Below the pieces are notes generated by a model, which was given only the letters and a program-made list of their open reading frames with translations, did not search any database and was not told where the DNA came from. The translations under genes were made by a program, and so were the position numbers. Source: Anaerolineae bacterium (lineage in GTDB: Bacteria > Chloroflexota > Anaerolineae > Aggregatilineales > Phototrophicaceae). From it: a DNA stretch of 64,000 nt. Positions within the stretch are counted from its first letter, which is position 1, and the number at the start of each line of letters is the position of its first letter. This document shows positions 35,378-44,019 of the stretch, piece after piece. Location: contig JADLAY010000026.1 in assembly GCA_020849765.1 (NCBI GenBank), positions 124,001 to 188,000 of the forward strand, written 5' to 3'.

Positions 35378-36253
35378 TGTCTCACCGTGCGTCTTTCGGA
35401 TAGCATCCAGCATCGCCGAAATCTTCTCTTGATCCTGGGGACGATAACGCTCAAAGTGCAAAGGCTTCTGCGAGTAATCAATGACTCGTTGGGCAAGGCG
35501 GTGCAGATGCCGAAACGAAGTCTCGTATACCACACCAAAGTCAATCAAGACGGTATCTTCGCCTTTGAGCGGCAGCACCACCCTAGGTAGTGGCTCGGCG
35601 ATGTCCGCTCCATACAATTCGATCTTGCCTGTTTGAGCGTCTTGCGCTGGCGAACTGATGATGATCAGGTAAGGAGGACTTTCCTCTTCTTCCACGTACC
35701 CAGGTATCTCCGCTAAGAGAGATACCTGAAGATTCAAAAAGTCAACCTCGACGAGATGGATACCCGCACGAAGAGTTTGCTTGCGCCGCGAGAGATAGTA
35801 GCGATAGTCGCTACCGGGATACTTGTTTGCAGGTGATAGCAACTCGATGCGTGTGACCGGTGTTCCAGGCAACTCCCCGGCATCCACCTCGTAGATGACA
35901 ACGGCAACAACAGCTTCTTCCTCATCATCAATCACGCCAACCAGAGGCAACGTCGCAAATGGAATTGCTGCTTGAGATGGCCTGGGGCTGGACGACGACT
36001 CGATCGGATTGTGAAAGATCCCAATGTCAGGGCGTGTTCGTCGCACCTCGTCAGTCATAGGTAATGCTGTAATCTGAAGCGACTTTTCCGAAAGCGCATA
36101 ATAGTTGGGAGGCAAATGCTCGTCCAGCGCCGCCTGCAGATCATTGATGAAACGCGTGTGAAAGCTCTCCCAACCACCACCGGGCTGTTGAAGGTAGTTA
36201 TTGAGATGCGCGTTGACACCAGGATACAGATTTCTGTCGGAGTGGATCGGCAT
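35366..36253 (-). CDS. DUF4058 family protein
   Basis: Protein of 295 aa matching DUF4058: MPIHSDRNLYPGVNAHLNNYLQ, then WESFHTRFINDLQAALDEHLPPNYYALSEKSLQI, and later ELLSPANKYPGSDYRYYLSRRKQTL, a core resembling the PD-(D/E)XK nuclease-like Uma2 core. The ATG at 36253 is chosen over the TTG at 36268 because GAGGAT lies eight bases upstream of the ATG. Function unknown; the family is common in Cyanobacteria and Chloroflexota. It sits in the AT-richer segment with the unknown membrane gene. Confidence 0.85.
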   Translation of the reverse strand: MPIHSDRNLYPGVNAHLNNYLQQPGGGWESFHTRFINDLQAALDEHLPPNYYALSEKSLQITALPMTDEVRRTRPDIGIFHNPIESSSSPRPSQAAIPFATLPLVGVIDDEEEAVVAVVIYEVDAGELPGTPVTRIELLSPANKYPGSDYRYYLSRRKQTLRAGIHLVEVDFLNLQVSLLAEIPGYVEEEESPPYLIIISSPAQDAQTGKIELYGADIAEPLPRVVLPLKGEDTVLIDFGVVYETSFRHLHRLAQRVIDYSQKPLHFERYRPQDQEKISAMLDAIRKTHGETSGG

Positions 36254-36349
36254 CGCGATGATCCTCAATCTTTGCGTTGAACGCCTGACTGCGGTTCAAT
36301 ACCATTGTACGCCAATGTGAGCCATGCTCGTACTGACAGGACAGGTTTG

Positions 36350-37339
36350 ATGAACTTCTCCCTCTCGCTGGAGACGTATCGCGCAGCGCAGGAGCGCATC
36401 CGTCCCTACGTCCGACAGACGCCGATTGCCCCCGCGCCGCCATTGACGGACGAACTGCATCCTGGACTGCGCATCAAGCTCGAAAATCTTCAGGTCACCG
36501 GCTCGTTCAAGCCGCGCGGCGTCTTCAACACGCTGCTCCAACTGAGCGACGAGCAGCGGGCGCGCGGCGTCATCACGGCGTCGGGCGGCAATCATGGTGT
36601 GGCGGTGGCCTATGCCGCATGGCGCCTGGGGCTGCCCGCCATCGTCTACCTGCCTGCGTCGGCGACGGAGGATCGCGTGGCGCGTGTCAGCCGCTGGGGA
36701 GCACGCGTGATCCAGCACGGGGCCGCCTGGGATGATGCGCACGAAGCCGCCAGCCAGCACGCCGTGCGCGAGGGCATCTACTACATTCATCCGTTCGATG
36801 CCGAGTTGACATTGGCCGGGCAGGGCACGCTTGGCCTGGAACTGCTCGACGACGCGCCGGATGTGGACTGCGTGCTGATCGCCATCGGCGGCGGCGGTCT
36901 GATCGCGGGGATGGCGAACGCGATCAAACAAGCGAAGCCAGCCGTGCGCATTATCGGCGTCGAGCCGGTCGGTGCCGCCTCGATGCAGGCCGCGGTCGAT
37001 GCCGGGCGCGTGGTCGTGCTGCCCGAACTGCGCACGATCGCCGACACGCTGGCCCCACGCGCCGTCAGTGAGCGTACACGCGTGCTGACCGCTGCCTATG
37101 TCGACGAGATCGTCCTGGTCAATGATGACGCCATGATCGACTCGATGCGCTGGCTGTGGACGCACTATAACCAGCTGGTCGAACCCTCCGGCGCTGCGGT
37201 GATCGCGGCGCTGCGCGCGGGCGCGGTCAACATCGACGCGCACCAGCATCCGGTGGCGCTGATCTGCGGCGGCAATGCGGATGCCGCCAGCATCTGGACG
37301 ACGTATCAAGAGCGTGCGGAGGCCAAAGCGCGCGGCTAA
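36350..37339 (+). CDS. Threonine/serine dehydratase-like PLP enzyme
   Basis: Fold-type II PLP enzyme of 329 aa. The Schiff-base lysine is in GSFKPRG (Lys54), the substrate loop reads ASGGNHG, and the phosphate-binding Gly-rich loop is IGGGGLIAGM. The length and lack of a C-terminal ACT domain fit catabolic threonine dehydratase, serine dehydratase or serine racemase. It should deaminate threonine and serine to 2-oxobutanoate and pyruvate, although related enzymes act on other hydroxy-amino acids. The ATG at 36350 is preferred over an upstream frame extension of 15 residues. Its end overlaps the convergent MaoC gene by four bases. Confidence 0.86.
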   Translation: MNFSLSLETYRAAQERIRPYVRQTPIAPAPPLTDELHPGLRIKLENLQVTGSFKPRGVFNTLLQLSDEQRARGVITASGGNHGVAVAYAAWRLGLPAIVYLPASATEDRVARVSRWGARVIQHGAAWDDAHEAASQHAVREGIYYIHPFDAELTLAGQGTLGLELLDDAPDVDCVLIAIGGGGLIAGMANAIKQAKPAVRIIGVEPVGAASMQAAVDAGRVVVLPELRTIADTLAPRAVSERTRVLTAAYVDEIVLVNDDAMIDSMRWLWTHYNQLVEPSGAAVIAALRAGAVNIDAHQHPVALICGGNADAASIWTTYQERAEAKARG

Positions 37340-37788
37340 CCCGGTCGTTTGAGGAAAAGCGCCGACCGCGTCACTTCGATGCAGATCACCCCATGCTGAT
37401 TGCGCCCGACGTGCTTCATCGTCACGACGCCCGCGTTCGGGCGTGACTGGCTCTCGCGCTTGGCGACGATCTCCGTCTCGACGTAAAGCGTATCGCCGTG
37501 GAACATCGGCTGTGGATGGCGGACGTTCTCGTAACCCAGGTTGGCGACGATCGTCCCCGCCGTCAAATCCGGCACGCTGATGCCGACGACGACGCCCATC
37601 GTGAAAATGCCGTTGACGATGCGCTGGCCGAACTCCGTCTTGCTGGCGAAATCCTCGTTGATGTGCAGCGGCTGCGTATTGAGCGTCAGGCTGCAAAAGA
37701 GCAGGTTGTCGGCCTCGGTCAGCGTGCGTCCCAGGTCGTGATGCACGATCATGCCCGGTTCCAGGTCTTCGTAATATTTCCCTGTCAT
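37336..37788 (-). CDS. MaoC-family hydratase/dehydratase
   Basis: Single-domain hotdog hydratase of 150 aa. The MaoC signature region is visible: TEADNLLFCSLTLNTQPLHINEDFASKTEFGQRIVNGIFTMG, with the catalytic Asp and His in the N-terminal half (ADN and PLHIN). Members hydrate enoyl-CoA or mesaconyl-type CoA esters. The substrate is unknown. The closeness to the threonine dehydratase-like gene (convergent, four-base overlap) does not decide it. Confidence 0.88.
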   Translation of the reverse strand: MTGKYYEDLEPGMIVHHDLGRTLTEADNLLFCSLTLNTQPLHINEDFASKTEFGQRIVNGIFTMGVVVGISVPDLTAGTIVANLGYENVRHPQPMFHGDTLYVETEIVAKRESQSRPNAGVVTMKHVGRNQHGVICIEVTRSALFLKRPG

Positions 37789-37870
37789 GAAAAAGCCTTT
37801 AGCAATTTGATACCGGTTAATCTTAAGGGAACTTGGGCATGATTATGGCGCGGACAGCATCACTTGTGGA

Positions 37871-37910
37871 AAACAAAACCGCCCTGCGTGAGGGGGAACA
37901 CACAAGGCGG
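37871..37910 (-). terminator. Terminator of the TPR-like gene
   Basis: A stem at 37879-37890 pairs with 37899-37910 over 10 of 12 positions, with an 8-base loop. On the minus strand it is followed by a T-rich run (TTTTGTTTT). It lies about 165 bases downstream of the 38075-39229 gene on the same strand. Confidence 0.6.
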
Positions 37911-38074
37911 CACACAGAGGGAAGGGCTTTGGGTCTATCTCCCTTTGGCCCACGAACCTGTTCATACCACTACACACCCATATCCGTCAGGTTCGTCCAT
38001 CTTTAGGATAAACCCGATGCGCTGAAGTGGACATGAAAAGGTTGTGAAAACCCCATGAGAGTCTTAATGCTTGC

Positions 38075-39229
38075 TCAACCCCCTGGCGTGGCGACGACTC
38101 CGATTGGCGCGATATCACCGAGCGGCGCGATGACGGTGCCGGGCAGCGGCACAGCCGTGGCCTGCGAGCAGAGCGTGTTGGCGTTGTTGCGTTTGCCGAC
38201 GACATCGCTGGCGTTGATGATGTTGAGCGCTTCCTGGTAATACTCCGCCGCCGGGCAGTACTCGTTGATGGCGGCCTGCGCATCCCCCAGCGCGACCCAC
38301 TGCCGGTGAAGCTGCTGGATCGCTTCTTCGTAATAGCGCCCCTGTCCCAGCCCGGCCAACTGCTGCAAGGCCTGGATCGCCTGCCAGGGATCGAGGCCGA
38401 CCATGCGGCGCGCATCCAGGTAAAGCTGAGCGGCGTTGCGCTCGTAGGCAAGGCCGTTATCAAGCGGGCCAAGCTGCTCGGCGCGGTCGGTGATCACGAT
38501 CGCTTCCGCCAGCCGTCCGGGCTCGCCGGTGCGGTAGGTGTTATAAAGCTCAGCGGCATAGCGGTTGAGCGCCTGCATCAACAATCGCCGCACGCGGGCC
38601 GTCTCGTAACTTGGATCGAGGCCGCTGATGGCGTCGAGCAGATCAATCGCCTCGCTCCACTGCGAGGTATCGATGGCGGTTTGCGCGCGTTCCAACAGGG
38701 CGGCAAGGTCGAAGCCGCCGCCGGGCTGCGTCGCAATCGGCGCCTCGGTCACGGCGCTGGTCGCTTCGACCAGGGGTTCAGGGGTGGGCGTGGCCGTCAC
38801 CTGCGGCGTCGCGCTGAGCTGCTCTTCCATGTAGATGGCGGTGGCCGTTGGGGCGATCTCGCTGACCTGCGGTACGCCGGGCGTCATCAGTGACAGCCAT
38901 TGCAGACGCACGTTGAGCATGTAGGTGTTGCGGCTGGCGATATCGCGCGGGATGAAGCTCAACTGCTCGTCGATGCGGCTGGCCTGCGTGGCTGCGGCCA
39001 GAGTCGCCGCCTCGCGCTGGCCAACCGTCCAGCCGGCATAGGTCGTCAGCGCAACGATGCCGATGGCGATCAGGCCCAGCACGCCCAGCAGCAGCACTGT
39101 GACGCCGCAAGACAGCGCGCGCGTTTCCGTAACGCCCTCGTCACCACCATAAACCTGGCCGGGAACCATGTCCTCGTCCCTGACGGGCGATTGTGGACGG
39201 GTATCATCAAGATTGGACTCGTAACTCAT
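38075..39229 (-). CDS. Single-pass membrane protein with TPR-like repeats
   Basis: Protein of 384 aa. A charged N-terminal tail of about 40 residues precedes one membrane helix (VTVLLLGVLGLIAIGIVALTTYAGW, residues about 43-68). A Pro/Thr-rich linker (QVTATPTPEPLVEATSAVTEAPIATQPGG) leads to helical TPR-like repeats from about residue 180 to 360 (for example AQTAIDTSQWSEAIDLLDAISGLDPSYETARV). The function is unknown. Its layout resembles that of the TPR protein at 17386, though the sequences differ. Confidence 0.75.
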   Translation of the reverse strand: MSYESNLDDTRPQSPVRDEDMVPGQVYGGDEGVTETRALSCGVTVLLLGVLGLIAIGIVALTTYAGWTVGQREAATLAAATQASRIDEQLSFIPRDIASRNTYMLNVRLQWLSLMTPGVPQVSEIAPTATAIYMEEQLSATPQVTATPTPEPLVEATSAVTEAPIATQPGGGFDLAALLERAQTAIDTSQWSEAIDLLDAISGLDPSYETARVRRLLMQALNRYAAELYNTYRTGEPGRLAEAIVITDRAEQLGPLDNGLAYERNAAQLYLDARRMVGLDPWQAIQALQQLAGLGQGRYYEEAIQQLHRQWVALGDAQAAINEYCPAAEYYQEALNIINASDVVGKRNNANTLCSQATAVPLPGTVIAPLGDIAPIGVVATPGG

Positions 39230-39435
39230 CGCTTAGCAGCACTCCAAACGCGCGGCGCCAGCGGCCACGCCGCATGTGAATCGTGGCGCATTATAGTCGA
39301 GTTGCGCCGGGCCGCATAGACGTCGAACCTGACGTCTGGCCTACCCTTGTTGGGGCACCGTGACGCCGGTTAATGGCAGGAAATTTCAACAAAGCCCGTG
39401 AATTGGGCATATTCTAAGGCTGCGGACAGGCGCGA

Positions 39436-39468
39436 ATCAAAAAGAGCGACCTGTTGCAGTCGCTCTTT
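39436..39468 (-). terminator. Rho-independent terminator after yceI
   Basis: AAAGAGCGAC at 39441-39450 pairs perfectly with GTCGCTCTTT at 39459-39468 over an 8-base loop. On the minus strand it ends in a five-T run. It begins about 20 bases after the yceI stop. Confidence 0.9.
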
Positions 39469-39488
39469 CGCTTGTTTGCCAGATGCGC

Positions 39489-40034
39489 TCAGGCGTTGAC
39501 GGTCTCGGTGACCTTGATCGCCTGCAGGTCGAGGCTGATGCGCACGTCCTTGCTCACGAGCACACCACCGGCCTCCAGCGCCACGTTCCAGGTCAGATTC
39601 CAATCTTCGCGGTTGATGGCCGTGGAAGCGACGAAGCCCGCGCGTTCGGTCTGGTCGAACGGGCTGGCGCCAACGCCGAGCAGCTCGACATCGAGGACGA
39701 CCGGCTTGGTCACGTCACGAATGGTCAGGTTGCCGTGGACGCTCGCCTTGCTGTCACCCTTCATCTCGACGCGGGTGCTCTTGAACTGAATGGTGGGGAA
39801 ATTCTCGACATCGAGAAAGTCCGCGCTGCGCAGATGACCGTCACGGTCGCCGACGCCGCTGTTGATGCTGCTCGCGTCGAGGGTCGCCTCGACCGAGGCG
39901 GCTGCCGGGTTGGCCGGGTCGAAATCGAGCACGCCATCCACCACGTTTATCCGGCCACGCACGGTGGTAATCATCATGTGCTTGGCCGAGAATTCTGCAC
40001 TGCTATGCGCCGGGTCGATTTTCCATTGAGCCAT
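39489..40034 (-). CDS. YceI-family lipid-binding-like protein
   Basis: Protein of 181 aa of the YceI family (lipocalin-like beta-barrel that binds polyisoprenoid lipids). It begins AQWKIDPAHSSAEFSAKHMM, the family N-terminus, and has the internal HLRSADFLDVENFPTIQFKST segment. There is no signal peptide, so unlike E. coli YceI it should stay in the cytoplasm. The ATG at 40034 is chosen because GGAG lies eight bases upstream and an upstream frame extension is not family-like. It lies downstream of a TetR gene, with two probable operators in between. Confidence 0.92.
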   Translation of the reverse strand: MAQWKIDPAHSSAEFSAKHMMITTVRGRINVVDGVLDFDPANPAAASVEATLDASSINSGVGDRDGHLRSADFLDVENFPTIQFKSTRVEMKGDSKASVHGNLTIRDVTKPVVLDVELLGVGASPFDQTERAGFVASTAINREDWNLTWNVALEAGGVLVSKDVRISLDLQAIKVTETVNA

Positions 40035-40067
40035 GTCTTCGTCTCCAAGGGGGATAAGCCTACACAA

Positions 40068-40160
40068 ACGGACTTCAGTCCGCTTATGTAAACTACTTTA
40101 GCGCGGATCTTGCTCAAAAGTGGTGAGAGCTTCATTAGAAACGGACGATAGTCCGCTTAT
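40068..40160. promoter_or_regulatory. Two matching inverted-repeat operators between tetR and yceI
   Basis: Two copies of a 20-bp element, at 40068-40087 and 40141-40160, match at 17 of 20 positions. Each contains an inverted repeat (CGGACTTCAGTCCG and CGGACGATAGTCCG) followed by CTTAT. They are 73 bp apart and lie in the intergenic region upstream of yceI and downstream of tetR. TetR proteins bind such short dyads, so they are probable repressor sites that control yceI. Confidence 0.7.
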
Positions 40161-40252
40161 AAAAAATCAACGTAATGACCACACGCGCAAGCTGAGACGT
40201 GCAGGCAATCAGGCGTATGGATTTCGAACTTGTGCTGTATTCAAGCGAGGCG

Positions 40253-40846
40253 CTATGGCCGAAGGAGACGATCCAGCGTGGCGAACAGACCGTCGACAAT
40301 GCGGTCGGCATCGTAGCCCATGGTATTGCGCTGGAACAGGATCGTGCGCGGGTCGAGCAGCACGTAAAGGACATCGGCAGCGTAATCGACGTCCATATCC
40401 GGATTGGCCTGGGCGAGCAGGCCCCGGATGGTCATGCGCCACCAGGTATGTGCCGGATGATCGAGCGTCGAGATGCCGCTCGCGCCATCTACGTTGAGCA
40501 GAGCCAGATTGCGTGAAACGAAGGCGTAGGTCTCGCCGAGAAACCAGCGCAAATCGGTCGCCGGGTTGCTGCCCTCGCGCAGATGCGCAAACGTGCGCGC
40601 CTGAAGCGCGCGTTGATCCTCATCCAGCAGACCGTGGCACAGTTCGACTTTGTTTGCAAAATGGCGATACAGCGTGCCCTTACCAACACCAGCAGCATCC
40701 GCAATCGCAGACATCGAGACATGCTCGACGCCATACTCGGCGAAAAGCTGCTGCGCCGTGCGGAGCAGCAGGGCACAATTCTCAACTGCGTCGGCGCGTT
40801 TGGGGCGCGCATCGCCAATCAGCAGATTATCGTCCATGCCCGTCAT
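40253..40846 (-). CDS. TetR-family transcriptional regulator
   Basis: Regulator of 197 aa. The N-terminal HTH is ILLRTAQQLFAEYGVEHVSMS...ADAAGVGKGTLYRHFANKVEL (residues about 27-70), a standard TetR DNA-binding region. The C-terminal ligand domain is helical and not informative about the effector. The start is the ATG at 40846, with a second Met three residues in. It is followed on the same strand by yceI, whose upstream region holds two probable operators. Confidence 0.93.
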   Translation of the reverse strand: MTGMDDNLLIGDARPKRADAVENCALLLRTAQQLFAEYGVEHVSMSAIADAAGVGKGTLYRHFANKVELCHGLLDEDQRALQARTFAHLREGSNPATDLRWFLGETYAFVSRNLALLNVDGASGISTLDHPAHTWWRMTIRGLLAQANPDMDVDYAADVLYVLLDPRTILFQRNTMGYDADRIVDGLFATLDRLLRP

Positions 40847-40983
40847 TGTGGTCTCGCATCACCCTGTGATACAAGCATTATAGCAGAGTGACGCCAGCGG
40901 CATGCCTGGTAATTCGTGCAGTCGCATCTCCTGCTTTAGGAGGAGGAGTCATCCTGGCAGCTAAAGATGGTATCGCAATAGGC

Positions 40984-40989
40984 TATAAT
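40984..40989 (+). promoter_or_regulatory. Probable -10 box for the VapB-like gene
   Basis: A perfect TATAAT at 40984-40989 lies 32 bases before the ATG at 41021, with AGGAGAG as ribosome-binding site nearer the start. A matching -35 box is not evident. Confidence 0.5.
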
Positions 40990-41020
40990 TAAGGGTGCCG
41001 TTGAGTTCAGGAGAGCACAC

Positions 41021-41281
41021 ATGGCGGTCTGGCGTTTGCGCGGGCATGTTGATGAACAAGGAAAGCTAGAATTTGAACTGCCGGGCGATCTGCAACCGGG
41101 TGAAGTGACCATCACGATTGATGCGCAGGCAGAGGATGATCTACCCAAATTCGAGGCAAAGACAGGCGCAGAAATCGCGGCTTCGGGCGTGATTGGTGCT
41201 TGGGCCGATCAAGGCATCGAGGACAGTGTCGCCTGGGTCGAAGAAGTGCGGCGCCGTGAGCGGGAGCAGCGTGGGTGGTAG
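41021..41281 (+). CDS. VapB-like antitoxin (orphan)
   Basis: Small protein of 86 aa. The N-terminal part (WRLRGHVDEQGKLEFELPGDLQPGEVTITI) looks like a DNA-binding AbrB-type strand-rich module. The C-terminal part (TGAEIAASGVIGAWADQGIEDSVAWVEEVRRREREQRGW) matches antitoxins that precede PIN-domain toxins in Chloroflexota and Cyanobacteria. The toxin gene that should follow is broken (see the next entry), so the antitoxin is orphaned unless a partner exists elsewhere. Confidence 0.72.
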   Translation: MAVWRLRGHVDEQGKLEFELPGDLQPGEVTITIDAQAEDDLPKFEAKTGAEIAASGVIGAWADQGIEDSVAWVEEVRRREREQRGW

Positions 41282-41328
41282 AAGCGTTTCTGGACACCAC
41301 GATTTTGGCGAAATCGAGAACCGCGTAA
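41275..41328 (+). pseudogene. Truncated PIN-domain (VapC-like) toxin remnant
   Basis: A reading frame overlapping the antitoxin end begins GTG at 41275 and gives about 17 residues, VVEAFLDTTILAKSRTA, then a stop at 41326. FLDTTIL is the usual first strand of a PIN nuclease, with the first catalytic Asp. The remaining 100-plus residues are missing, and I could not find them in the following 230 bases. It is therefore read as a decayed VapC gene. Confidence 0.6.
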
Positions 41329-41556
41329 AGGGCCATGAAGTGTGGTGTTAGGCTGCGCCGGACGTCGAAACGCCCGGCTCACCGCATCAAGCGCACACAA
41401 GGCGCTGGAAACAGATTTGTATCGATGTTATCTATAGCATCGGTTTTCCCAACCCCAGAATTCATCGCCTTGCACTGTGAACAGAAGAACTGAGCGCCCT
41501 CATCACCTCGTCACTCATTCCTCGTTACTCATCACGCATCACTTGATTGGCTTCAC

Positions 41557-42975
41557 TCAATTCAGATTCAGCACCATCAAGCGAATCTCAGTCATATCAT
41601 CAATTGCATATTTGACGCCCTCGCGGCCGAGGCCGGAGGCTTTGATGCCGCCGTAAGGCATGTGATCGACGCGGAAAGTCGACGCGCTGTTGACGTGCAG
41701 GCCACCGACGTCGATGCGATCCCAGGCGTCCATGATGCGCTTGATGTCCTGTGTGAAGATGCCCGCCTGCAAGCCGTAGGGCGAGTCGTTGATGATGGCA
41801 ATCGCGTCGTCCCAGGTGCGATATGGCCGCAGCGTGACGACCGGCGCGAAGACTTCCTCGCAGTTGACGCGCATCTCATCGGTCGTCTGGCCGAGCACGG
41901 TCGGTGGGAACATGGCACCCTGTCGTTGACCGCCGTAGAGCAACGCCGCGCCCGCGCGCACCGCCTCGCTAACCCAATTCTCGACCCGTTCCGCCTCGCG
42001 CTCGTTGATCAACGGGCCGACGTCCGTATCGGCATCGCGCGGATCGCCGACCTTGAGCGCCTTAACCGCCTCGACGAAGCCATCGGCGAATTCTTCGAAC
42101 ACGTCCTGCTGCACGAGCATGCGCTGGACGGAGATGCAGTTCTGCCCGGCATTGGCGAACCCGCCAGACGCCGCCTCACGCACGGCCAACGCCATATCCG
42201 CATCACTGTGGACGATGAAGCCCGCATTGCCGCCCAATTCGAGCACGACCTTCTTCTTGCCCGCCTTGCTCTTGAGCATCCAGCCGACCGAGGCGCTGCC
42301 GGTGAAGCTGATCATGGCGATGCGGTCATCTTCGACCATTTCGCCCGCGAGCGGCCCCCAGCAGTTGAGCATACTGACGGCTTCGGCGGGATAGCCGGCT
42401 TCGAGTACCAGCTCGGCCAGCAGCACGGACGAGAGCGGCGTCTTTTCGGCGGGTTTGAGGATGAAGGCGTTACCGGTCGCGATGGCGGGGCCGATTTTGT
42501 GGCAGGCCAGATTGATCGGGTAGTTGAACGGCGTGATGCAGAGGATGGTGCCGATCGGTGCGCGGCGGGTGAAGCCCTGGCGATTGGCCCCGGCGGGCGT
42601 CCAGTCAATCGAGAAGACCTCGCCGCCCAGGCGATGCGCTTCTTCCGCCGAGACGCCAATCGTCTGCAGGGCGCGCGTCATTTCGCCGACGGCGGTTTTG
42701 CGATTCTTGCCGCCTTCCATGATCATCAGGTCGACCAGCTCATCAAAGTGATCACGCATCAGCCGCTGCAAATTCCAGAGGATGTCCGTCCGCTTGTAAG
42801 AAGGTAATTTTCGCGTGATTTCGAAACCCCGCACGGCAGCCGCCATCGCGTCGTCGAGATCCTGCCGCTGTGCCATGTAAACCGAGTCGACGACGCTGCC
42901 GTCATAGGGAAACTTGGCCTCCATGACCTCGTTGCTTTCGCGCCACTCGCCGCCAACTAGGAATTTCTTAGGCAT
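41557..42975 (-). CDS. Aldehyde dehydrogenase family protein
   Basis: NAD(P)-dependent aldehyde dehydrogenase of 472 aa. The catalytic Cys is in GQNCISVQR and the general base Glu in LELGGNAG, both in order; the cofactor-binding ITPFNYPINL and FTGS segments are also present. It most resembles the lactaldehyde / glyceraldehyde-3-phosphate / succinate-semialdehyde group, but the substrate is open. The C-terminal GGIKASGLGREGVKYAIDDMTEIR segment is typical of the NADP-GAPDH and lactaldehyde branch. It is a single gene. Confidence 0.92.
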   Translation of the reverse strand: MPKKFLVGGEWRESNEVMEAKFPYDGSVVDSVYMAQRQDLDDAMAAAVRGFEITRKLPSYKRTDILWNLQRLMRDHFDELVDLMIMEGGKNRKTAVGEMTRALQTIGVSAEEAHRLGGEVFSIDWTPAGANRQGFTRRAPIGTILCITPFNYPINLACHKIGPAIATGNAFILKPAEKTPLSSVLLAELVLEAGYPAEAVSMLNCWGPLAGEMVEDDRIAMISFTGSASVGWMLKSKAGKKKVVLELGGNAGFIVHSDADMALAVREAASGGFANAGQNCISVQRMLVQQDVFEEFADGFVEAVKALKVGDPRDADTDVGPLINEREAERVENWVSEAVRAGAALLYGGQRQGAMFPPTVLGQTTDEMRVNCEEVFAPVVTLRPYRTWDDAIAIINDSPYGLQAGIFTQDIKRIMDAWDRIDVGGLHVNSASTFRVDHMPYGGIKASGLGREGVKYAIDDMTEIRLMVLNLN

Positions 42976-43125
42976 GATCGCTCCTCTCGCCTCGCTCTAA
43001 TATTTGTCGCGGGCTAGGATAACGCAGGCAGATCACGCTCGCCATATGCGTATGAGTCGTGACATTCATCGCGTCTGACGTGTGATATGATCGATCCACG
43101 TTGTTACGACGAAGAGGTTGACCCT

Positions 43126-43968
43126 GTGGAACAAACGCACGACTCGGACACCTTCATCAACGAGTCTCCCGACCCCCGCAAACCCAAAGAGACGTCCGAC
43201 ATTCCCGCCGAGCCGGTCGCGACTGTGCCGCGTTCGACGTTCAACTACCTGCTGATCGCGGTCGTTTTCTTCGCGCTCGGCCTGGCCATTGGCGTCTTCT
43301 ACATGGACAGCCGTGCGCAGGAGAATCAGGCGGAGAATCGTGAGCTGATCGCGCAGGCGGTTGAAGCTGCTGTCGCTGCCTCCGGTGGCGGTGCTCAGGC
43401 TGAAACGGCCACGCTCAACCCATCACAGCGCTACACGGTCGAAGTCGCCAACAATCCGAGCCGCGGGCCGGCTGATGCACCGGTCACCGTGATCGAGTTC
43501 AGTGATTTCCGCTGCAGCTTCTGCAAACGCTTCCACGACACGACCTTCGACCCGCTGCTGGAGCAGTTCGGCGACGAGGTGCAGTTCGTCGTGCGCGACT
43601 TCCCGATCTTTGGGCAGGCGTCGTACGAGGCGGCGCTGGCCTCGGAATGCGCTCACGACCAGGGTAAATACTGGGAATACTACGACAGCCTGTTCGCCGA
43701 CCAGACGACCTTCACGCGCGATGGCTTCCTGGCCCGTGCCGAGGCGCTGGAACTGGACATCCCGGCCTTCACCACCTGCTTTGACGACCAGACTCATCTG
43801 CAAGAGATCGTGGCCGATTACCAGGCCGGGGAAGCGCTCGGCGTCGGCGGCACACCGACCTTCTTCGTCAACGGTCGGCCCCTGGTTGGCGCACAGCCGA
43901 TCGAGGCGTTCGTCAGCGTGATCCAGGAAGAGTTGGGCGCGGCGACCAGCAACACCGGCGAATCATAA
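43126..43968 (+). CDS. DsbA-like thiol-disulfide oxidoreductase, membrane-anchored
   Basis: Protein of 280 aa from the GTG at 43126, which has GAAGAGG eight bases upstream. An earlier ATG at 43087 sits on a possible -10 box (TATGAT) and is less likely. One membrane helix (NYLLIAVVFFALGLAIGVFYM) precedes a thioredoxin fold of the DsbA/DsbG-like type with active site CSFC (Cys130 and Cys133). It should oxidise or isomerise disulfides in exported proteins. The long linker before the fold (QENRELIAQAVEAAVAAS) is Ala/Gln-rich. Confidence 0.9.
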   Translation: MEQTHDSDTFINESPDPRKPKETSDIPAEPVATVPRSTFNYLLIAVVFFALGLAIGVFYMDSRAQENQAENRELIAQAVEAAVAASGGGAQAETATLNPSQRYTVEVANNPSRGPADAPVTVIEFSDFRCSFCKRFHDTTFDPLLEQFGDEVQFVVRDFPIFGQASYEAALASECAHDQGKYWEYYDSLFADQTTFTRDGFLARAEALELDIPAFTTCFDDQTHLQEIVADYQAGEALGVGGTPTFFVNGRPLVGAQPIEAFVSVIQEELGAATSNTGES

Positions 43969-43980
43969 ACAAGGGCATCC

Positions 43981-44010
43981 GGGGCGCACAGGCATGCGTT
44001 TGTGCGCCCC
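43981..44010 (+). terminator. Hairpin after the DsbA-like gene
   Basis: GGGGCGCACA at 43981-43990 pairs perfectly with TGTGCGCCCC at 44001-44010. No T-run follows, so it may be an RNA-end hairpin or a factor-dependent terminator. It covers the upstream GTG option for the next gene, which favours the ATG at 44020 there. Confidence 0.5.
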
Positions 44011-44019
44011 ATCTCCACG

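Noticed and set aside
37987..38472. 161-codon minus-strand frame overlapping the TPR-like gene
   Set aside because: It reads a different frame of the same strand as a gene with a clear membrane helix and repeats; Ser/Arg-rich and featureless.
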